Positions 9,880 to 21,890 are shown, numbered from the stretch's first letter. The stretch is 64,000 bases of DNA from Ctena decussata (GCA_963989385.1 OZ022508.1:28914166-28978165), one strand, 5' to 3'. Notes: generated from the sequence alone by a model not told the origin. Numbers and translations: made by a program.

Positions 9880-12170
9880 AAGTGATTTTGGAGCTGAAAG
9901 CATTTCACTGCATTTCCAAAATATTTACTTTACAGTCTTGCTATTTCATTGTTTCAAAATATTTGTCCCAGTCACTGTTGTGCCTAAGAGAGTTTGCCTA
10001 TCTGAAGTCACTTATGACCGTTTCAAACTAAAACATGGGGACATAATGACCCTCACAGACAGAGTCAGTCTGTTTGTATTTTATGCACTGAGTCTCTTTA
10101 AAATATCCAATGGCCCTGGAATGGGGCTATTGGTGGTCTTAATGTTCTAAGACTTAGGCTGCCCCAGTTGATATGTTAAGAGGTCATTTCTTGATTTGTT
10201 ACGTTACAAAAATGAATAGAAGTAAGTAATGGCTTTATTTTAGGAGGCCCTCAATTTGAAATTGAAACAGGATTCATTTCACACTGTTTCATGGTGTTTC
10301 CGAACTGTTACCCTAATTCTTATTGTTTTATTGATTTCAAACCAACTGTCCAAGCTTATATTCATATGAGAGGCCATAGATACCTTGTTTTGTTCCTTAA
10401 CAAAAGTAATTTTCAAACAGAAATGAACTTTGTTTCAAACCATTTCCCTGTGCTTCCAAAATAGTATTTCTTACCTCTCAATTGTTTGCCATGTTTGATT
10501 CCCTCTGTTCATGGGCAGTATGTTGTTTCATAAACAAAAGTGATTCAGAAACAGATGCTGAGTTAGTTTCTCACCATTTTTATTGTTTCCAAAGTGCAAC
10601 TGTATATTCTTGTTTCATTGGATTTCAAAGTATCGTACATTTTAGAAAGCTCTCAGAAAAACAAGAGTTCCAATAAAAAAGTAGGAGTCAGGGACTTCAA
10701 AAAAGATGCCAAAGGATCCCTGCAGACCCTGTTTGTCCCAACTGATTTCCTATAGTGGAGCCATATACTTCAAAACCTAATAAAACTGATTTTGAAACAG
10801 AAACATAGTTTCCGTCAAACTATATCACTAGTATACACTTGGTAGACCTAAAATACTATTGAAATAGGTGTAAAACTGCAGGTCAGCCATCCGTCCGTAC
10901 TTGGTATGATTTTTTATTGTTTCATTTGATTCAAAATATTTGTCCTAGTTGATTTCTTTTAGAGATGTTGTATCTTGTATGGTTACAGAAAGAAAGTACA
11001 TATATGGTTTGTTCACGTCACTGTGTTTCCGAAATCTGACTATATAAATGTATTCTCTTTCCAAAATTTTAGTATGCCAACATATTCTTGTTTCATTAGT
11101 TTCAAAACATTTGCCCAAGATGATACATATACCTGGTAGATAGGTTGTACATGTGAGTGAGTGATATGGATTTTACGGCACATCAGCATCAAAAGGGCTA
11201 TTTCGCGCCGAGGTTGTACATGTACCTTGTTTTTGTTACATAAATGAAATATTCTTTAACAGAGACAGGATGTGTTTCAATGTACACTGTCTTTCTAAAA
11301 TGTTGCTATGTATTTTTAAATATGTTAAAAATATTTGTCCTAGTTGATTTCCAATTGAGGAGCTGTAATGAATGTAATTACATATATATACAAAGTGATT
11401 TTGAAACAAGGAACATGTTTTAGTTTTAAACCATTTCATTGTGTTTTCGTGTAGGTGTGTGTGTTTCAATCCTCGTAACTATGATTCCCATCCTAAAATG
11501 TTGCTATGTATTTTTAAATATGTTAAAAATATTTGTCCCAGTTGATTTCCAATTGAGGAGCTGTAATGAATGTAATTACATATACAAATACAAAGTGATT
11601 TTGAAACAAGGAACGTGTTTTAGTTTCAAACCATTTCATTGTGTTTTCGTGTAGGTGTGTGTGTTTCAATCCTCGTAACTATGATTTCCATCCTTCCCCC
11701 CGCCCCCGTTTCAATCCTCCCTCGTGACTATGATTCCCATTCTCCCACCCCCAACGCAATGTTACCATGTAGATACAAACCATGTAGATACAAAGTGATT
11801 TTGAAACAAGAAACATGTTTAGTTTCAATCCATTTCACTGTGTTTCCCAAATGTTGCTGTGTATTCTCGTTGTTTTATTTGATTCTATATAGTAGTATCG
11901 GTGAATTTCCTGCAAAGGATCTGTATCTTTGTTCAGTATATAATAAAACAGTTATTTTAAAACAAAAGCAGTGTTTTGTTTTCAACCATTTCACTGTTTC
12001 CAAACTATGGCGAACAGTATATGATCCTGGTGTTTCAAAATATCTGCCCTAACTGATTTCTTTCATGTTTCTTTATGTAAAGAAAGTGATTTTGAAATAG
12101 AAACACAGTTTATTTCACTATGTTTCTAGTCTGTTACAATACATTGTTGTTGTGGTATTTGTTCCTTAAT
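9880..12170. repeat. Diverged tandem array of ~190-200 bp units
   Basis: A unit of the form GATTTTGAAACA(A/G)..., TTTCAAACCATTTCA, TGTGTTTCCAAAAT, TTGTTTCATTGATTTCAAAA and TATTTGTCCCAGTTGATTTC recurs about ten to twelve times with heavy divergence. The youngest pair, 11296-11493 and 11494-11693, is nearly identical (period 198-200 bp). A third, degraded copy with C-rich insertions follows at 11694-11890. Confidence 0.75.
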
Positions 12171-12485
12171 ATTTGTCCCTAAAAATAAATCAGTCACATG
12201 AGTTACAACTCTTTTGCAGACAAAATGGAATTAGCTGCTGACTGATTTTATCCCGCAAAACAGTTGTAAGTGGACTTGCGTCAGTTTTACGGGAACTTGT
12301 TGACTGCTCTGAGTTAGCTACCTTTTATATTTTAGCAAAAAATGGGAAAAATAATAAGAATATGAGGCTAATTATTTTTCAGAAGATGTATTGCCTACTT
12401 TCGATTAAAAAAGTGTGAAAAAGTCATTTTGTGAAAAATATGTAGTTACGTCAGTTTTGCGCTCAGCCATCGATATAGGCACAAG

Positions 12486-12960
12486 AACTATGACAAAGTT
12501 TTTTTCTGAATAGCAACTGTTACCTTGACCTAGACCCTACCAGCATGAAACGCCAACTTCATGGTATTGCAATACCCAATATTTGTGTGAAGTGAACCAC
12601 AGCGATGATAAAGTTTTCCTAAAAATAGCAACTGTGACCTTCACCCTGGACCTACAATGTTAAAGTGCAAACTTACCAAAGATATTGTCAAACTTAACAT
12701 TTGCCTGAAGTTATATCAGAAGCAGTTCATAAATAAAGGTGCTAGAGCGATGACAGTTTGTCTAAAAATTGCAACCATGACCTTGACCCACCAGCCTGGA
12801 ACTCAAGTCTTTTCCCGGTATTTCATACCCAATATTTCTGTGAAGTTATATCAAAATCGGTTACTATCTGAGGTTGCTAGGGCAATGACAAAGGTCTACA
12901 TATGCACACATGTACGTACAAATATATATTAAATTAACTTCACTCAAAAGTTCAGAATGT
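12486..12960 (+). repeat. Family A core-repeat array (~145 bp units)
   Basis: Three to four units with CTAGAGCGATGACAAAGTTT, TAGCAACTGTGACCTTGACC and GTGAAGTTATATCAAAA. The same units form the arrays at 20281-20997, 24691-25180, 35745-36367 and 37182-37830. A short fragment of opposite orientation is at 12960-13050 and another at 13325-13430. Confidence 0.8.
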
Positions 12961-13064
12961 CATTATCTTGGGCAAGTTAGCATTTCAACATTGCAGGTTC
13001 AAGGTCAAGGTCACAGTTGCTTTTTTTTTTAAGACAAACTCTGTCACCACACTAGCTCCTGTAT

Positions 13065-13300
13065 TTGAGCCACGGCATGAGAAAACCAACAAAGTGGTTG
13101 TGCGCCCAGCGCAGATTCAGATCAGCTGGGGCATCTGCCCAGTCTGATCAGATGCTTGCCAAGGACTTAAAGGGTAGCTAAGGGTCTAAGCTACCTTCAT
13201 TGCGGACAGCGAAGACTGATCAGACTTGGTGGATGCCCAGGCTGATCTGAGTCTGTGCTGGGCACACAACCACTTTGTTTGTTTTCTCATGTCACAGCTT
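13065..13300. mobile_element. Foldback MITE M1 (copy 1)
   Basis: About 235 bp, largely self-complementary: AACCAACAAAGTGGTTGTGC at one end, GCACACAACCACTTTGTTTG at the other, with AGATCAGCCTGGGCATCTGCCCAGTCTGATC-type inner arms and a central TAAGGGTCTAAGCTACC. Other copies: 14161, 15421, 27128, 27689 (split), 29638 (split), 33210, 46245, 48288, and a partial one at 40556. Confidence 0.85.
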
Positions 13301-13588
13301 GTTTATGGATTGATTATAATAGTACTCAATACAAATGTTTAGTATGACAATATCTTGGGCAAGTTTTCGTTTCGGCTTTGTATGTTCAAGGCCAAGGTCA
13401 CAGTTGCTATTTTCAGAAAAAGTGTCATTTCTCTACCACCTTCATTATGGTCTGATTTTTATCTCACCTGCGACCAGCAGAAGCGAGACATAGGTTTTAC
13501 TTCTCCACCACTGTAATTGGACATGTTTGCTTTGTGTTGTGACAATGCGCTGTCAGGCGAGACATAGCATTCCATGGCTTGAGATATA

Positions 13589-13766
13589 CAGTCAAACCTG
13601 TCTTAAGGGGTCAGCAAAGGGAAGAACAAAAAGTGGCTGCTTAAGACAGGTGACCCCTTAATACAGGTTCATTTGCACTGTATTTTGGTCCTAGGGATCC
13701 AGAAAATGTGGCTGCTTAAGGCAGGTGATCCCTTAATAGAGGTGACCACATAAGCAGGTTTGACTG
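13589..13766. mobile_element. Tc1/mariner-type MITE with TA duplication
   Basis: Perfect terminal inverted repeats CAGTCAAACCTG...CAGGTTTGACTG flanked by TA on both sides. The internal sequence repeats the GCTTAAGACAGGTGACCCCTTAAT motif in two orientations. 178 bp, no coding. Confidence 0.75.
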
Positions 13767-13907
13767 TAATTAATAGTTTTACCATGGTTTGTCTTCCTGT
13801 ACGAGGAGATAATCCACGAGCTTTTGTGAGTGTATTATCTCCTGTACAGGTGGACAAACTATGGTATAACTATTTTGTACCACCTTTATCCGTGTAGACC
13901 TTGCTCC

Positions 13908-14109
13908 AGAGCTCTAGATAAGAGGGAGTATTTGATGATAATTAAGGATAATTTTTCTTATTTCTCATCGAAACCATATGTTGTGACCACTCATCTGAAC
14001 CGTCTCAATGAGACGGTTCAGATAAGGGGTCACAACATATGGTTTTATGCAGAATTAACAAAAATTATCCCTAATTATCACCAGATACCCCCTCTTATCT
14101 AGAGCTCTG
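13908..14109. mobile_element. Foldback MITE M2 (copy 1)
   Basis: Nearly full-length palindrome: the arms start AGAGCTCTAGATAAGAGGG and close CCTCTTATCTAGAGCTCT, and the centre is GAACCGTCTCAATGAGACGGTTC. Relatives: 15985-16190, 21555-21890 (multiple fragments), 33890-34048, 44474-44582, 46556-46748, 47900-48106 and 61618-61910. Confidence 0.85.
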
Positions 14110-14160
14110 TAATGCTCATTGGGAAATGTTTTCTGGCAAGGGTGGTAGAACTGCACATAA

Positions 14161-14398
14161 ATGAGCCGCAATGCAAGAAAACCAACAATGTGGTTGTGCG
14201 CCCAGCGCAGATTCAGATCAGCCTGGGCTTCCGCCCAGTCTTATCAGACTCTCAGCTTGACGCTCAAAGGGTAGCTAAGGGTCTAAGCTACCTTCATGCG
14301 GACAGCGAAGATTCTGATCAGACTGGGCGGATGCCCAGGCTGATCTGAGTCTGCGCTGGGCGCACAACCACTTTGTTGGTTTTCTCGTGTCGCGGCTC
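14161..14398. mobile_element. Foldback MITE M1 (copy 2)
   Basis: Near-complete copy with both arms and GAGCCGC ... GCGGCTC ends. Confidence 0.85.
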
Positions 14399-14819
14399 AA
14401 ATGTTTTGTGTGACATCTTGAATAAGTCTGCGTTTCAATGTTGTATGTCCAAGGTCATGGTCACAGTTTGCTTTCTAGTTTTTGAATTCTCAATGATACA
14501 GCTTGGCCAAACCATTTATGGAAATTTGCAGACATAAATTTTGTTGTCTGCTTGGTGCTTAAAGGATGAATGATGAATAGACTTTAAGGGGGGTTGAGGG
14601 AAATGTGGACAGACCAATGTAATAGAAACTATAAAAGTATCATTTTGATTGCAATATTGATACAGATTTGAAAAAAAGTCATTTGACTTTCTGATGAATC
14701 CCATTTGCATGAAATATTATGTTTAGAAGTATGTGCAAATGTATTAATGTTTATGCAAATACAATAAAGTTTAAACCAAATGTAATGACTGGTCAACTGA
14801 CAGACAGAAAAACCAGGGG

Positions 14820-15032
14820 CCGTGTTCATAAAACGACTTAAGTGGTTGCTATGCTGTTGCTAAGGCTAAATTTCTTTGGAGGAGATTCGCTACAACTATG
14901 AAATTTGCTCTGGAGGAACAGTCTTTTTCAGACTGTTCCTCCAGAGCAAATTTCATAGTTGTAGGGAATCTCTTTTATAGATATTTAGCCTTAGTAACCG
15001 CATAGCAAGTGGCTTTATGAATACGGCCCCAA
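14820..15032. mobile_element. Foldback MITE M3 (copy 1)
   Basis: The arms GTTCATAAAACGACTTAAGT and ATTTGCTCTGGAGGAACAGT pair with their complements around a TTTTTC centre. A second copy lies in LIN9 intron 6 (43690-43905). Confidence 0.8.
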
Positions 15033-15077
15033 AATCCTATATTGCACCTCACTAAAGCAGACATGACAAAAATGAAA

Positions 15078-15322
15078 TACAGTCAACTCTTGATATCTCA
15101 AATACTAGTATCTCGAAGTACCCTCTGATATTAAAGAATATAGTTTGGACTAATTCCTTTTTTTTGTTTACATTTCAACTCCTGTGATCTCAAATTACAG
15201 ATATCTCAAAGTAAATTTTATGATCCTACTTCTCCATACATTTCAACTTCTGATATCTCAAACTACTGGTATGTCAGTAGTTTGAGATATACTTCCACTC
15301 TGAGATATCGAGAGTTTTCTGT
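15078..15322. mobile_element. Tc1/mariner-type MITE M4 (copy 1)
   Basis: ACAGTCAACTCTTGATATCTC at one end and GAGATATCGAGAGTTTTCTG at the other, with inner GATATCTCAAACTACTGGTA palindromes. Copies at 38730-38933 and, split by another element, 39031-40173. Confidence 0.7.
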
Positions 15323-15420
15323 AGCGAATAAATAACCAGACAAGGTTGAGTTTGTTTCATATTTATTTCTATCTCCATAGTCCAAATCCTATGGCAATTT
15401 TACATGATTTTAATTATAAA

Positions 15421-15661
15421 TGAGCTGCAATATGACAAAAACAACAAAGTGGCATGTGCGCCACACAAAGACTCAGATCAGCCTGGGCATCTGCCCAGAC
15501 TGATCTGAGTCTTTGTGGTGCGATTTAAGGTTCTAAGCTCTCCATACTGACAGCAAAGACTCTAATCAGACTACCTACGCTGATTTGAGTCTTCAGTGGG
15601 CACAGCCTGATCAGAGTCTTCGCTGGGAGCACATATCACTTTGTTAGTTTCTCGTGCTCAC
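15421..15661. mobile_element. Foldback MITE M1 (copy 3)
   Basis: More diverged copy, with both ends recognisable. Confidence 0.75.
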
Positions 15662-15984
15662 ATTTGCATTAAAGAAGATACACAATACTTCACTCTGTCT
15701 CACGTCAGCCTGTAACAATGGATGATGGATGTAACAGGATTAATCCTATTTCTTCAGTTTGCAAAAATGGCAGAAAAACATGCTAGCGAATCTGTAAACC
15801 TCAAATAAGCCTTTTATCTGGAGCGCTGTATATAACATATTTCATCAGTTATAAGACTTTTATCCACACATCTAGATCAGTCTTCTAATCTAGATCTGTC
15901 TTCTAATGTTTCTCTTAGTACGCTATAAGAATAACATCAGACTAGTCTGTCAACATCACTGACTCAGACCCCGCCAGATACTGT

Positions 15985-16190
15985 ATTTCACCACAGTGAT
16001 TTTGAAAGGTACTGTACATTGTGATAATTTGGGGATAACTTTCCATATTCTCAATGAAAACATGTTGCAACTCCTCATAAGAACCGTATCACCAAGACGG
16101 TTCTAATGAGGGGTCACAACATATGTTATTAAAAGAAATAACAAAAATTATCTTAGAATTATCCTCGAACTCCCACCCTATGGTACAGTT
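15985..16190. mobile_element. Foldback MITE M2 (diverged copy)
   Basis: Central arms AGAACCGTATCACC and AAGACGGTTCTAATGAGGGG and the outer AATTATC blocks remain. Confidence 0.65.
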
Positions 16191-16227
16191 AACTTGTAAT
16201 CCGAGTCTTCTTTGACCTTTCACTTTT

Positions 16228-16718
16228 TATACCCCGCCACACTGTAGTGGTGGGATATTATGATATACCTTTCGGTGTCTGTCCGTCCGCTGGCCGTCCG
16301 TCCGTTCTCACCATTTCCGATCGATAACTTGAGTATTTATTCACGGATTTTTTTCAAATTTTGCATACATATTGCTATCGGCGATGAGTGGTATGGGATT
16401 GTTAATGGACAAAATCCGTCCATTTTTAACAGAGTTACTGCCCTTGTTCTTATTGATAAAATGGTTTCTGGCCTATTATTCCTTTACTGTTTGATATCTG
16501 AATAAAACTTCATAGATATGTGACCAAGGGCTGTCACTCTGACCTTTCCAGTTCGTGAGGTCTGAAAAATAGTTTCTGACCTGTAGCTCCTTTACTATAA
16601 GAAATATTTGAATGAAACCTCACAGATATGTTGTACATCAAAGGTTACATACTGTAACCAAGGGCTGTCACTCTGACCTTTCCAGTTCGTGAGTTATCCA
16701 CCCTTGATAGGTCTGAAC
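16228..16718 (-). mobile_element. Core-repeat element E, terminal hairpin on the left
   Basis: Palindrome TATACCCCGCCAC...GTGGTGGGATATTA (16228-16262), then a GTCCGTCCG tract, then two direct repeats carrying GGGCTGTCACTCTGACCTTT and CCAGTTCGTGAG. It reads on the minus strand and is interrupted on the right by element D. Confidence 0.65.
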
Positions 16719-16982
16719 AAGAGGGCCATGAGGCCCTGAGCTGCTCACCTGAGTAAAAGGTCAAAGGTAAAATGAGGATCATCAACTGAACAAACCTGAT
16801 AGTTTGAAACTGTCAAATATGTCCACAACATGCATGCAAAGTTAGAAAAAGATCCATTGAAAACTGTAGAAGTTGATTACACAAACTCTATACCACAAAG
16901 TGTGACAAAAGGATGGACAGATGGTCAGACGGCAGACAGGGGCAAATCTTAATGCCCCCTGACTATCGTCACGGGGGCATAA
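16719..16982 (+). mobile_element. Short core-repeat element D
   Basis: Head hairpin GGGCC-ATGA-GGCCC followed by GAGCTGCTCACCTGAG; tail with a GACAGATGGTCAGACGGCAG tract and a terminal hairpin TGCCCCC...GGGGGCATAA (16953-16982). About 260 bp. Confidence 0.7.
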
Positions 16983-16985
16983 AAA

Positions 16986-19900
16986 CCAGAGGACCAATGG
17001 TCCTGTAGCTCACCTGCCACTTGGTCCTGGTATATATTTTATTGCTTTTATACATGTATATAGCACCAGGGCAGGGGCAGATAACCCCCCTCCCTTGGGG
17101 TTTAATGTTGAGTCCCAATTCTATATACCAAGCCACAAGGTCACTGGGCCTTTGGTTCTGGACAAAGATTTCTGAAGGGTTTTTATCATATATGGGCGTG
17201 GCAGCCACCATGTTCATGTGACCATGACCATCTGAACAAACTTTGATTCCTATGACCCAGTATTAAAGCTCCATATGAAATACAATAATCATTTGTATAA
17301 ACTATGATATATACAATACCGGTACCAAGTTTCAAGGTTATAGGCCTTTCGGTTCTCGAGAAAAAGACGTTTGAAGAGTTTTTACCATATATGGGCATGG
17401 TGGCCATCTTGGTCAAGTGACCAAGACCATCTGAACAAACTATGGTTCCTTTAAGCAGGTGTAGCTCCATATGAAATATGGCTTCAATTGACCCTAGTGG
17501 CCTCTGAGAAGATGTTTGAAAATGTTGACGGGTGACAGAATCTCAATGACCTTGTACAAAAGTCAAAGAATGACCTTGACCATATCTTCATCTGGTCATT
17601 TAATCAACCATATACACCAAATATTGCACCTTAGACTTAAATGGTTTCTGAAAAATCCACTGTTTAAGCATTTTCCCATATAAAAGCCTACATAATGTAC
17701 CAAAGTTGACAGTGTCATAAATTAGGCTTGAGTGCCCAAAGCTACATACCAAGTTTCAAGGCCATACGCCTTTTGGTTCTGGAGAAGAAGATTTTGAAGG
17801 GTTTTTACCATATACGGGCATGGCGGCCATCTTGGACAAGACCCCAAGAACAAACTTTTATTCCCTGATCACACTTAGACTCCATATGAAATTTAGCTTC
17901 AATCAGACCAGTGGTTTCAGAGGAGAAGATGTTTTGAAAATCATGATGACGGACAGACCGACAAAATGACCTTGACCTTCAGTGACATAATATCTTCATC
18001 TGGTCATTTAGTTGACCATATATACCACGTATTGTACCTTAGACTTAAATAGTTTCTGAGAAATCCACTGTATAAGCGTTTTCCCATATAAACGCCTAAT
18101 GTACCAAAGTTGACAATGTCGTAAATTAGGTCAAGATCAACGCAAGGTCATCATTTGTATAAACTATGATGGGCCCGAATGCCCAATGCTACATACCAAG
18201 TTTCAAGGTCATAGGCCTTTTGGTTCTGGAGAAGAAGATTTTCGAAGGGTTTTTACCATATACAGGCATGGCGGCCTTCTTGGTCATGTGACCCAGACCC
18301 CGGGTATAAACTTTAGTTCCCCTATCCCACTGAGACACCATATGAAATTTGGCTTCAATCTCCCCAGTGGTTTCAGAGGAGATGTTTGAAAATCTTGATG
18401 ACGGACAGACCGACAAAATGACCTTGACCTTCAGTGACATAACATCTTAATCTGGTCATTTAGTTGACCATATATACCACATATTGTACCTTACACTTAA
18501 ATAGTTCCAGAGAAATCCACTGTATAAGTGTTTTCCCATATAAAAGCCTAACATACCAAAAGTGACCATGTTGTAAATTAGGTCAAGGTCAAAGCAAGGT
18601 CATCATTTGTATAAACTTTGATGGGCCCACATGCCCAAAGCTACATACCAAGTTTCAAGGTCATAGGCCTTTTGGTTCTGGAGAAGACGAATTTTGAAAG
18701 TTTTTTACCATATATGGGCATGGCAGCCATCTTGGTCATGTGACCCAGATCCCGGGTACAAACTTTCGTTCCCCCATCCCACTGAGACTCCGTATGAAAT
18801 TTGGCTTCAATCTCCCCAGTGGTTTCGGATGAGAAGATGTTTGAAAATCTTGACGACGGATGGTCTGATGGAATGACCTTGACCTTAATAGACATGATAT
18901 CTTCATCTGGTCATTTGGTTGACCATGTATACAACATATTGTACCTAAGACTTAAATAGATTCTGAGAAATCCACTGTTTAAGCATTTTTCCATATAAAA
19001 GCCTAAGGTACCAAAGTTGACCATGCCGTAAATTAGATCAAGATCAACGCAAGGTCATGATTTGTATACACTATGATAAGCCAGCCTGACCGATGCTACA
19101 TACCAAGTTTCAAGGTCATAGGACTTTGGTTCTGGAGAAGAAGAGTTTTGAAGGGTGTTTACCATATATGGGCATGGCAGCCATCTTGGTCATGTGACCC
19201 AGACCCCGGGTATAAACTTTCGTTCCCCCATCCTACTGAGACTCCATATGAAATTTGGCTTCAATTGGCCCAGTGGTTTCAGAGGAGAAGATGTTTGAAA
19301 AACTTGACGACGGATGGTCCGACAGAATGACCTTGACCTTCAGTGACATAATATCTTCATCTGGTCATTTAGTCCACCATGTACACCAAGTATTGTACCT
19401 TAGACTTAAATAGTTTCTGAGAAATCCACTGTTTAAGCGTTTTCCCATATAAAAGCCTAACATACCAAAGTTGACCATGCCGTAAATTAGGTCAAGGTCA
19501 ACGCAAGGTCATGATTTGTACAAACTATAATGGGCCCGCATGCCAGATGCTAAATACCAAGTTTCAAGGTCATAGGACTTTTGGTTCTGGAGAAGAAGTG
19601 TTTTGAAGGGTTTTTACCATATATGGGCATGGCGGCCATCTTGGTCATGTGACCCAGACCCCGGGTATAACTTTCGTTCCCCCATCCTACTGAGACTCCA
19701 TATGAAATTTGGCTTCAATCGGCCCAGTGGATTCAGAGGAGAAGATGTTTGAAAAACTTGACGACGGATGGTCCGACGGAATGACCTTGACCTTTAGTGA
19801 CATAATATCTTCATCTGGTCATTTAGTCGACCGTATATACCAAGTATTGTACCTTAGACTTAAATAGTTTCTGAGAAATCCACTGTTTAAGCGTTTTCCC

Positions 19901-20280
19901 ATATAAAAGCCTAACGTACCAAAGTTGATCATGCTGTAAATTACGTCAAGGTCAACGCAAGGTCATGATTTGTACAAACTATGATGGGCCTGCATGCCCA
20001 ATGCTACATACCAAGTTTCAAGGTCATAGGCCTTTTGGTTCTGGAGAAGAAGATTTTTGAAGGGTTTTTACCATATATGGGCGTGGCGGCCATCTTGGTC
20101 ATGTGACCCAGATACCCGGAACATACTTTCGTTCCCCCAACCTAGGTAGGCTCCATATGAAATATGGCTTCAATCGGCCCAGTGGATTCAGAGAAGAAGA
20201 TGTTTGAAAATGTTGACGGACGACGGATGCCTGGCTATACTATAAGCTCACCTATGAGCCTAAAGGCTCAAGTGAGCTAA
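16986..20280 (+). mobile_element. Element F: array of ~450 bp units with Helitron-like 3' end
   Basis: The head has hairpin GGACC-AAT-GGTCC followed by TGTAGCTCACCTG. Then come about seven direct repeats of 422-456 bp, anchored by ACCATATATGGGCATGG at 17386, 17808, 18255, 18707, 19160, 19616 and 20070 (and a partial one at 17186). Each carries GGCCATCTTGGTCATGTG, GAAATTTGGCTTCAATC and GAATGACCTTGACCTT. The 3' end is hairpin GAGCC-TAAA-GGCTC (20256-20269), then AAGTGAG and CTAA, the layout of Helitron 3' termini (hairpin, then CTRR). Short open frames repeated in every unit are not conserved as proteins, and no Rep/helicase is present. Confidence 0.8.
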
Positions 20281-20997
20281 AAATCTGTCCATAAATGAAG
20301 GAACTTGAGCGATGACAAAGTAATTCTAGAAATAGCTGCTGTGACCTTGAACTTGACCCCAAAATGCTGAAACGCAAACTTGTCCTAGATATTGCTATAC
20401 TTATCACTTTTGTGAGGTTAAATCGAAAATGGTCCATAAATGAAAGCACTAGAGCGATGAAAAAGTTTTTCTATTAATAGCCAGTGACCTTGACATTGAT
20501 CTTAGGACGCTGAAATGCGAGCTTGTTCTAGATACTGTCATACTAAACATTTGTTTGAAGTTTTAATCAAAATCGGTCCATAAATGAAAGAGCTAGAGGG
20601 ATGACAGAGTTTTTCTAAAAACAGCCACTGTGACCTTGACCTCAGAATGCTGAAAAGGGAACTTGTCCAAGATATTGTAATACCAATCACTTGTGTGAAA
20701 TGAAATCAAATTTGGTCCTTAAATGAAGATGCTACAGCGATGACAAAGTTTTTCTAAAAATATCCACTGTGTTCTTCACCTTGACCCCAGAACGCTAAAA
20801 CGCGTTCTTGTCCAAGATATTATCATACTTATCACTTTTGTGAAGTACAATCTAAATCATTCCATAAATAAAGGCACTAAAATGATGACAGAGTTTTTCT
20901 AAAAATAGCCACCTTGACATTGACCTTAGGATGCTGAAACGCAAACTTATTCAAGATATTGTCATACTAAACATTTTTGTGAAGTTTTAATCAAAAC
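20281..20997 (+). repeat. Family A core-repeat array (left part)
   Basis: Five ~140 bp units with CATAAATGAAGG, GCGATGACAAAGTTTTTCTA, CACTGTGACCTTGACC and CTTGTCCAAGATATTG. The array breaks at TCAAAACTAGAG and resumes at 24691, so the interval between is inserted. Confidence 0.8.
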
Positions 20998-21344
20998 TAG
21001 AGCAAGTGAGCAGGGGCTCACGTATACCCCCGGCCAGCGCCACCACCTATAGGAAATAAACTTTGCATGCCCATGTAGGCACATATCACTAGGCTACATC
21101 TCAAGATTTCACAATAATCAAAACAATACAAACTTAAAGTTCACTTTTAACACAAATGGTTATATAAATTTCAAAGTCTGTGACCCTGACCTACAATCAG
21201 CAGCAGCAGTCAGATGATGTCAGCAAAACTGTCTCAACCTCGCAGTAAACCTAGTCACACATCAAAAGGTTCCATTCAAGTATATCAAAAACTTAGTGTT
21301 TGCCCCAGATAATGAACCAATCAGATCACCCGAATTTTCAAATT

Positions 21345-21435
21345 TTCAATAGATTTATTGGTGTAGACTCAACACTTATCCATGAAGAGAGTCTTCACCA
21401 ATAAATCTACTGAAGACTTGAAAATTCAAGTGATC
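21345..21435. repeat. Inverted repeat
   Basis: GAATTTTCAAATTTTCAATAG and AGATTTATTGGTG pair with CACCAATAAATCT and CTTGAAAATTC around a short loop. Confidence 0.7.
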
Positions 21436-21554
21436 AGAAATGTACAGTCTTCTGTGGCTTGTCACGTCTAAAAATAGCTGCAACATGACAGGTCAAATTG
21501 ATTTAGAAGTCAATGTAGATTTCTCGAATGAGCGTTTTCTTCTAATTACAGAGG

Positions 21555-21890
21555 AACAGATGAAGGGAGTATTTGGCAATATTCTCCATAAAAAGTATTT
21601 TATGGTTACTCATTAGAACCACCTCGACGAGGCGGTTCTATGGCAATCCATAACATTATTTTTAAAATAAACACATAATATTGTAAAAACATGAGGATAC
21701 TTATTAGAATCGCCTCGAGGAGGCAGTTCTATGGGTACCCACAGCATTGTTTTAAAGCATGTTGTAGATATTTGTTAGAATTGCCTCGAAAAGACAGTTC
21801 TAATGAATATCCACAACATACGTTTTTCATGGAGAAATAAAAACAATCCCAAATTATCACAAAATACTCCTCTTATATGTTCCTCTGTAA
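21555..21890. repeat. Several MITE M2-like palindrome fragments
   Basis: Three successive palindromes: AACCACCTCGACGAGGCGGTT, GAATCGCCTCGAGGAGGCAG and GAATTGCCTCGAAAAGACAG. They are spaced about 85 bp apart and flanked by ATATTCTCC and CAAATACTCC arms. Confidence 0.7.

Larger units (their letters stand above)
7358..12475. mobile_element. 5.1 kb segment bounded by 35 bp inverted repeats (candidate DNA transposon)
   Basis: Left end 7358-7392 and right end 12440-12475 are near-perfect inverted repeats (one mismatch, one indel) that contain GAGCGCAAAACTGACGTA. Related motifs (GCAAAACAG followed by CGTAACT or TTAAGTTGACTTACAAC) recur just inside both ends: 7610, 7680 and 7753 on the left, 12195-12290 on the right. 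No transposase frame is visible, so it would be non-autonomous. A clean target duplication was not found; the inverted repeat may extend to the ATATCG flanks. Confidence 0.6.

Noticed and set aside
9872..10150. 92-codon frame in the 9.9 kb region
   Set aside because: Falls in the diverged ~200 bp array; the same segment in other units is not open.
11639..12052. 137-codon frame, one of the longest in the window
   Set aside because: Made from repeat units (the CFRVGVCVSIL start recurs one period earlier), with no protein-like conservation.
13065..14398. CRISPR-like array, because similar 235 bp blocks recur at short distance
   Set aside because: The blocks are palindromic MITEs at irregular spacing; no short regular repeat-spacer pattern exists anywhere in the window.
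16260..16505. 81-codon frame starting at the element E hairpin
   Set aside because: Begins in the terminal hairpin and GTCC tract; not protein-like.
18189..19330. Repeated 83-85 codon frames on both strands in element F
   Set aside because: They recur because the DNA unit recurs; differences between units do not favour synonymous changes as far as can be seen, and the strands mirror each other.
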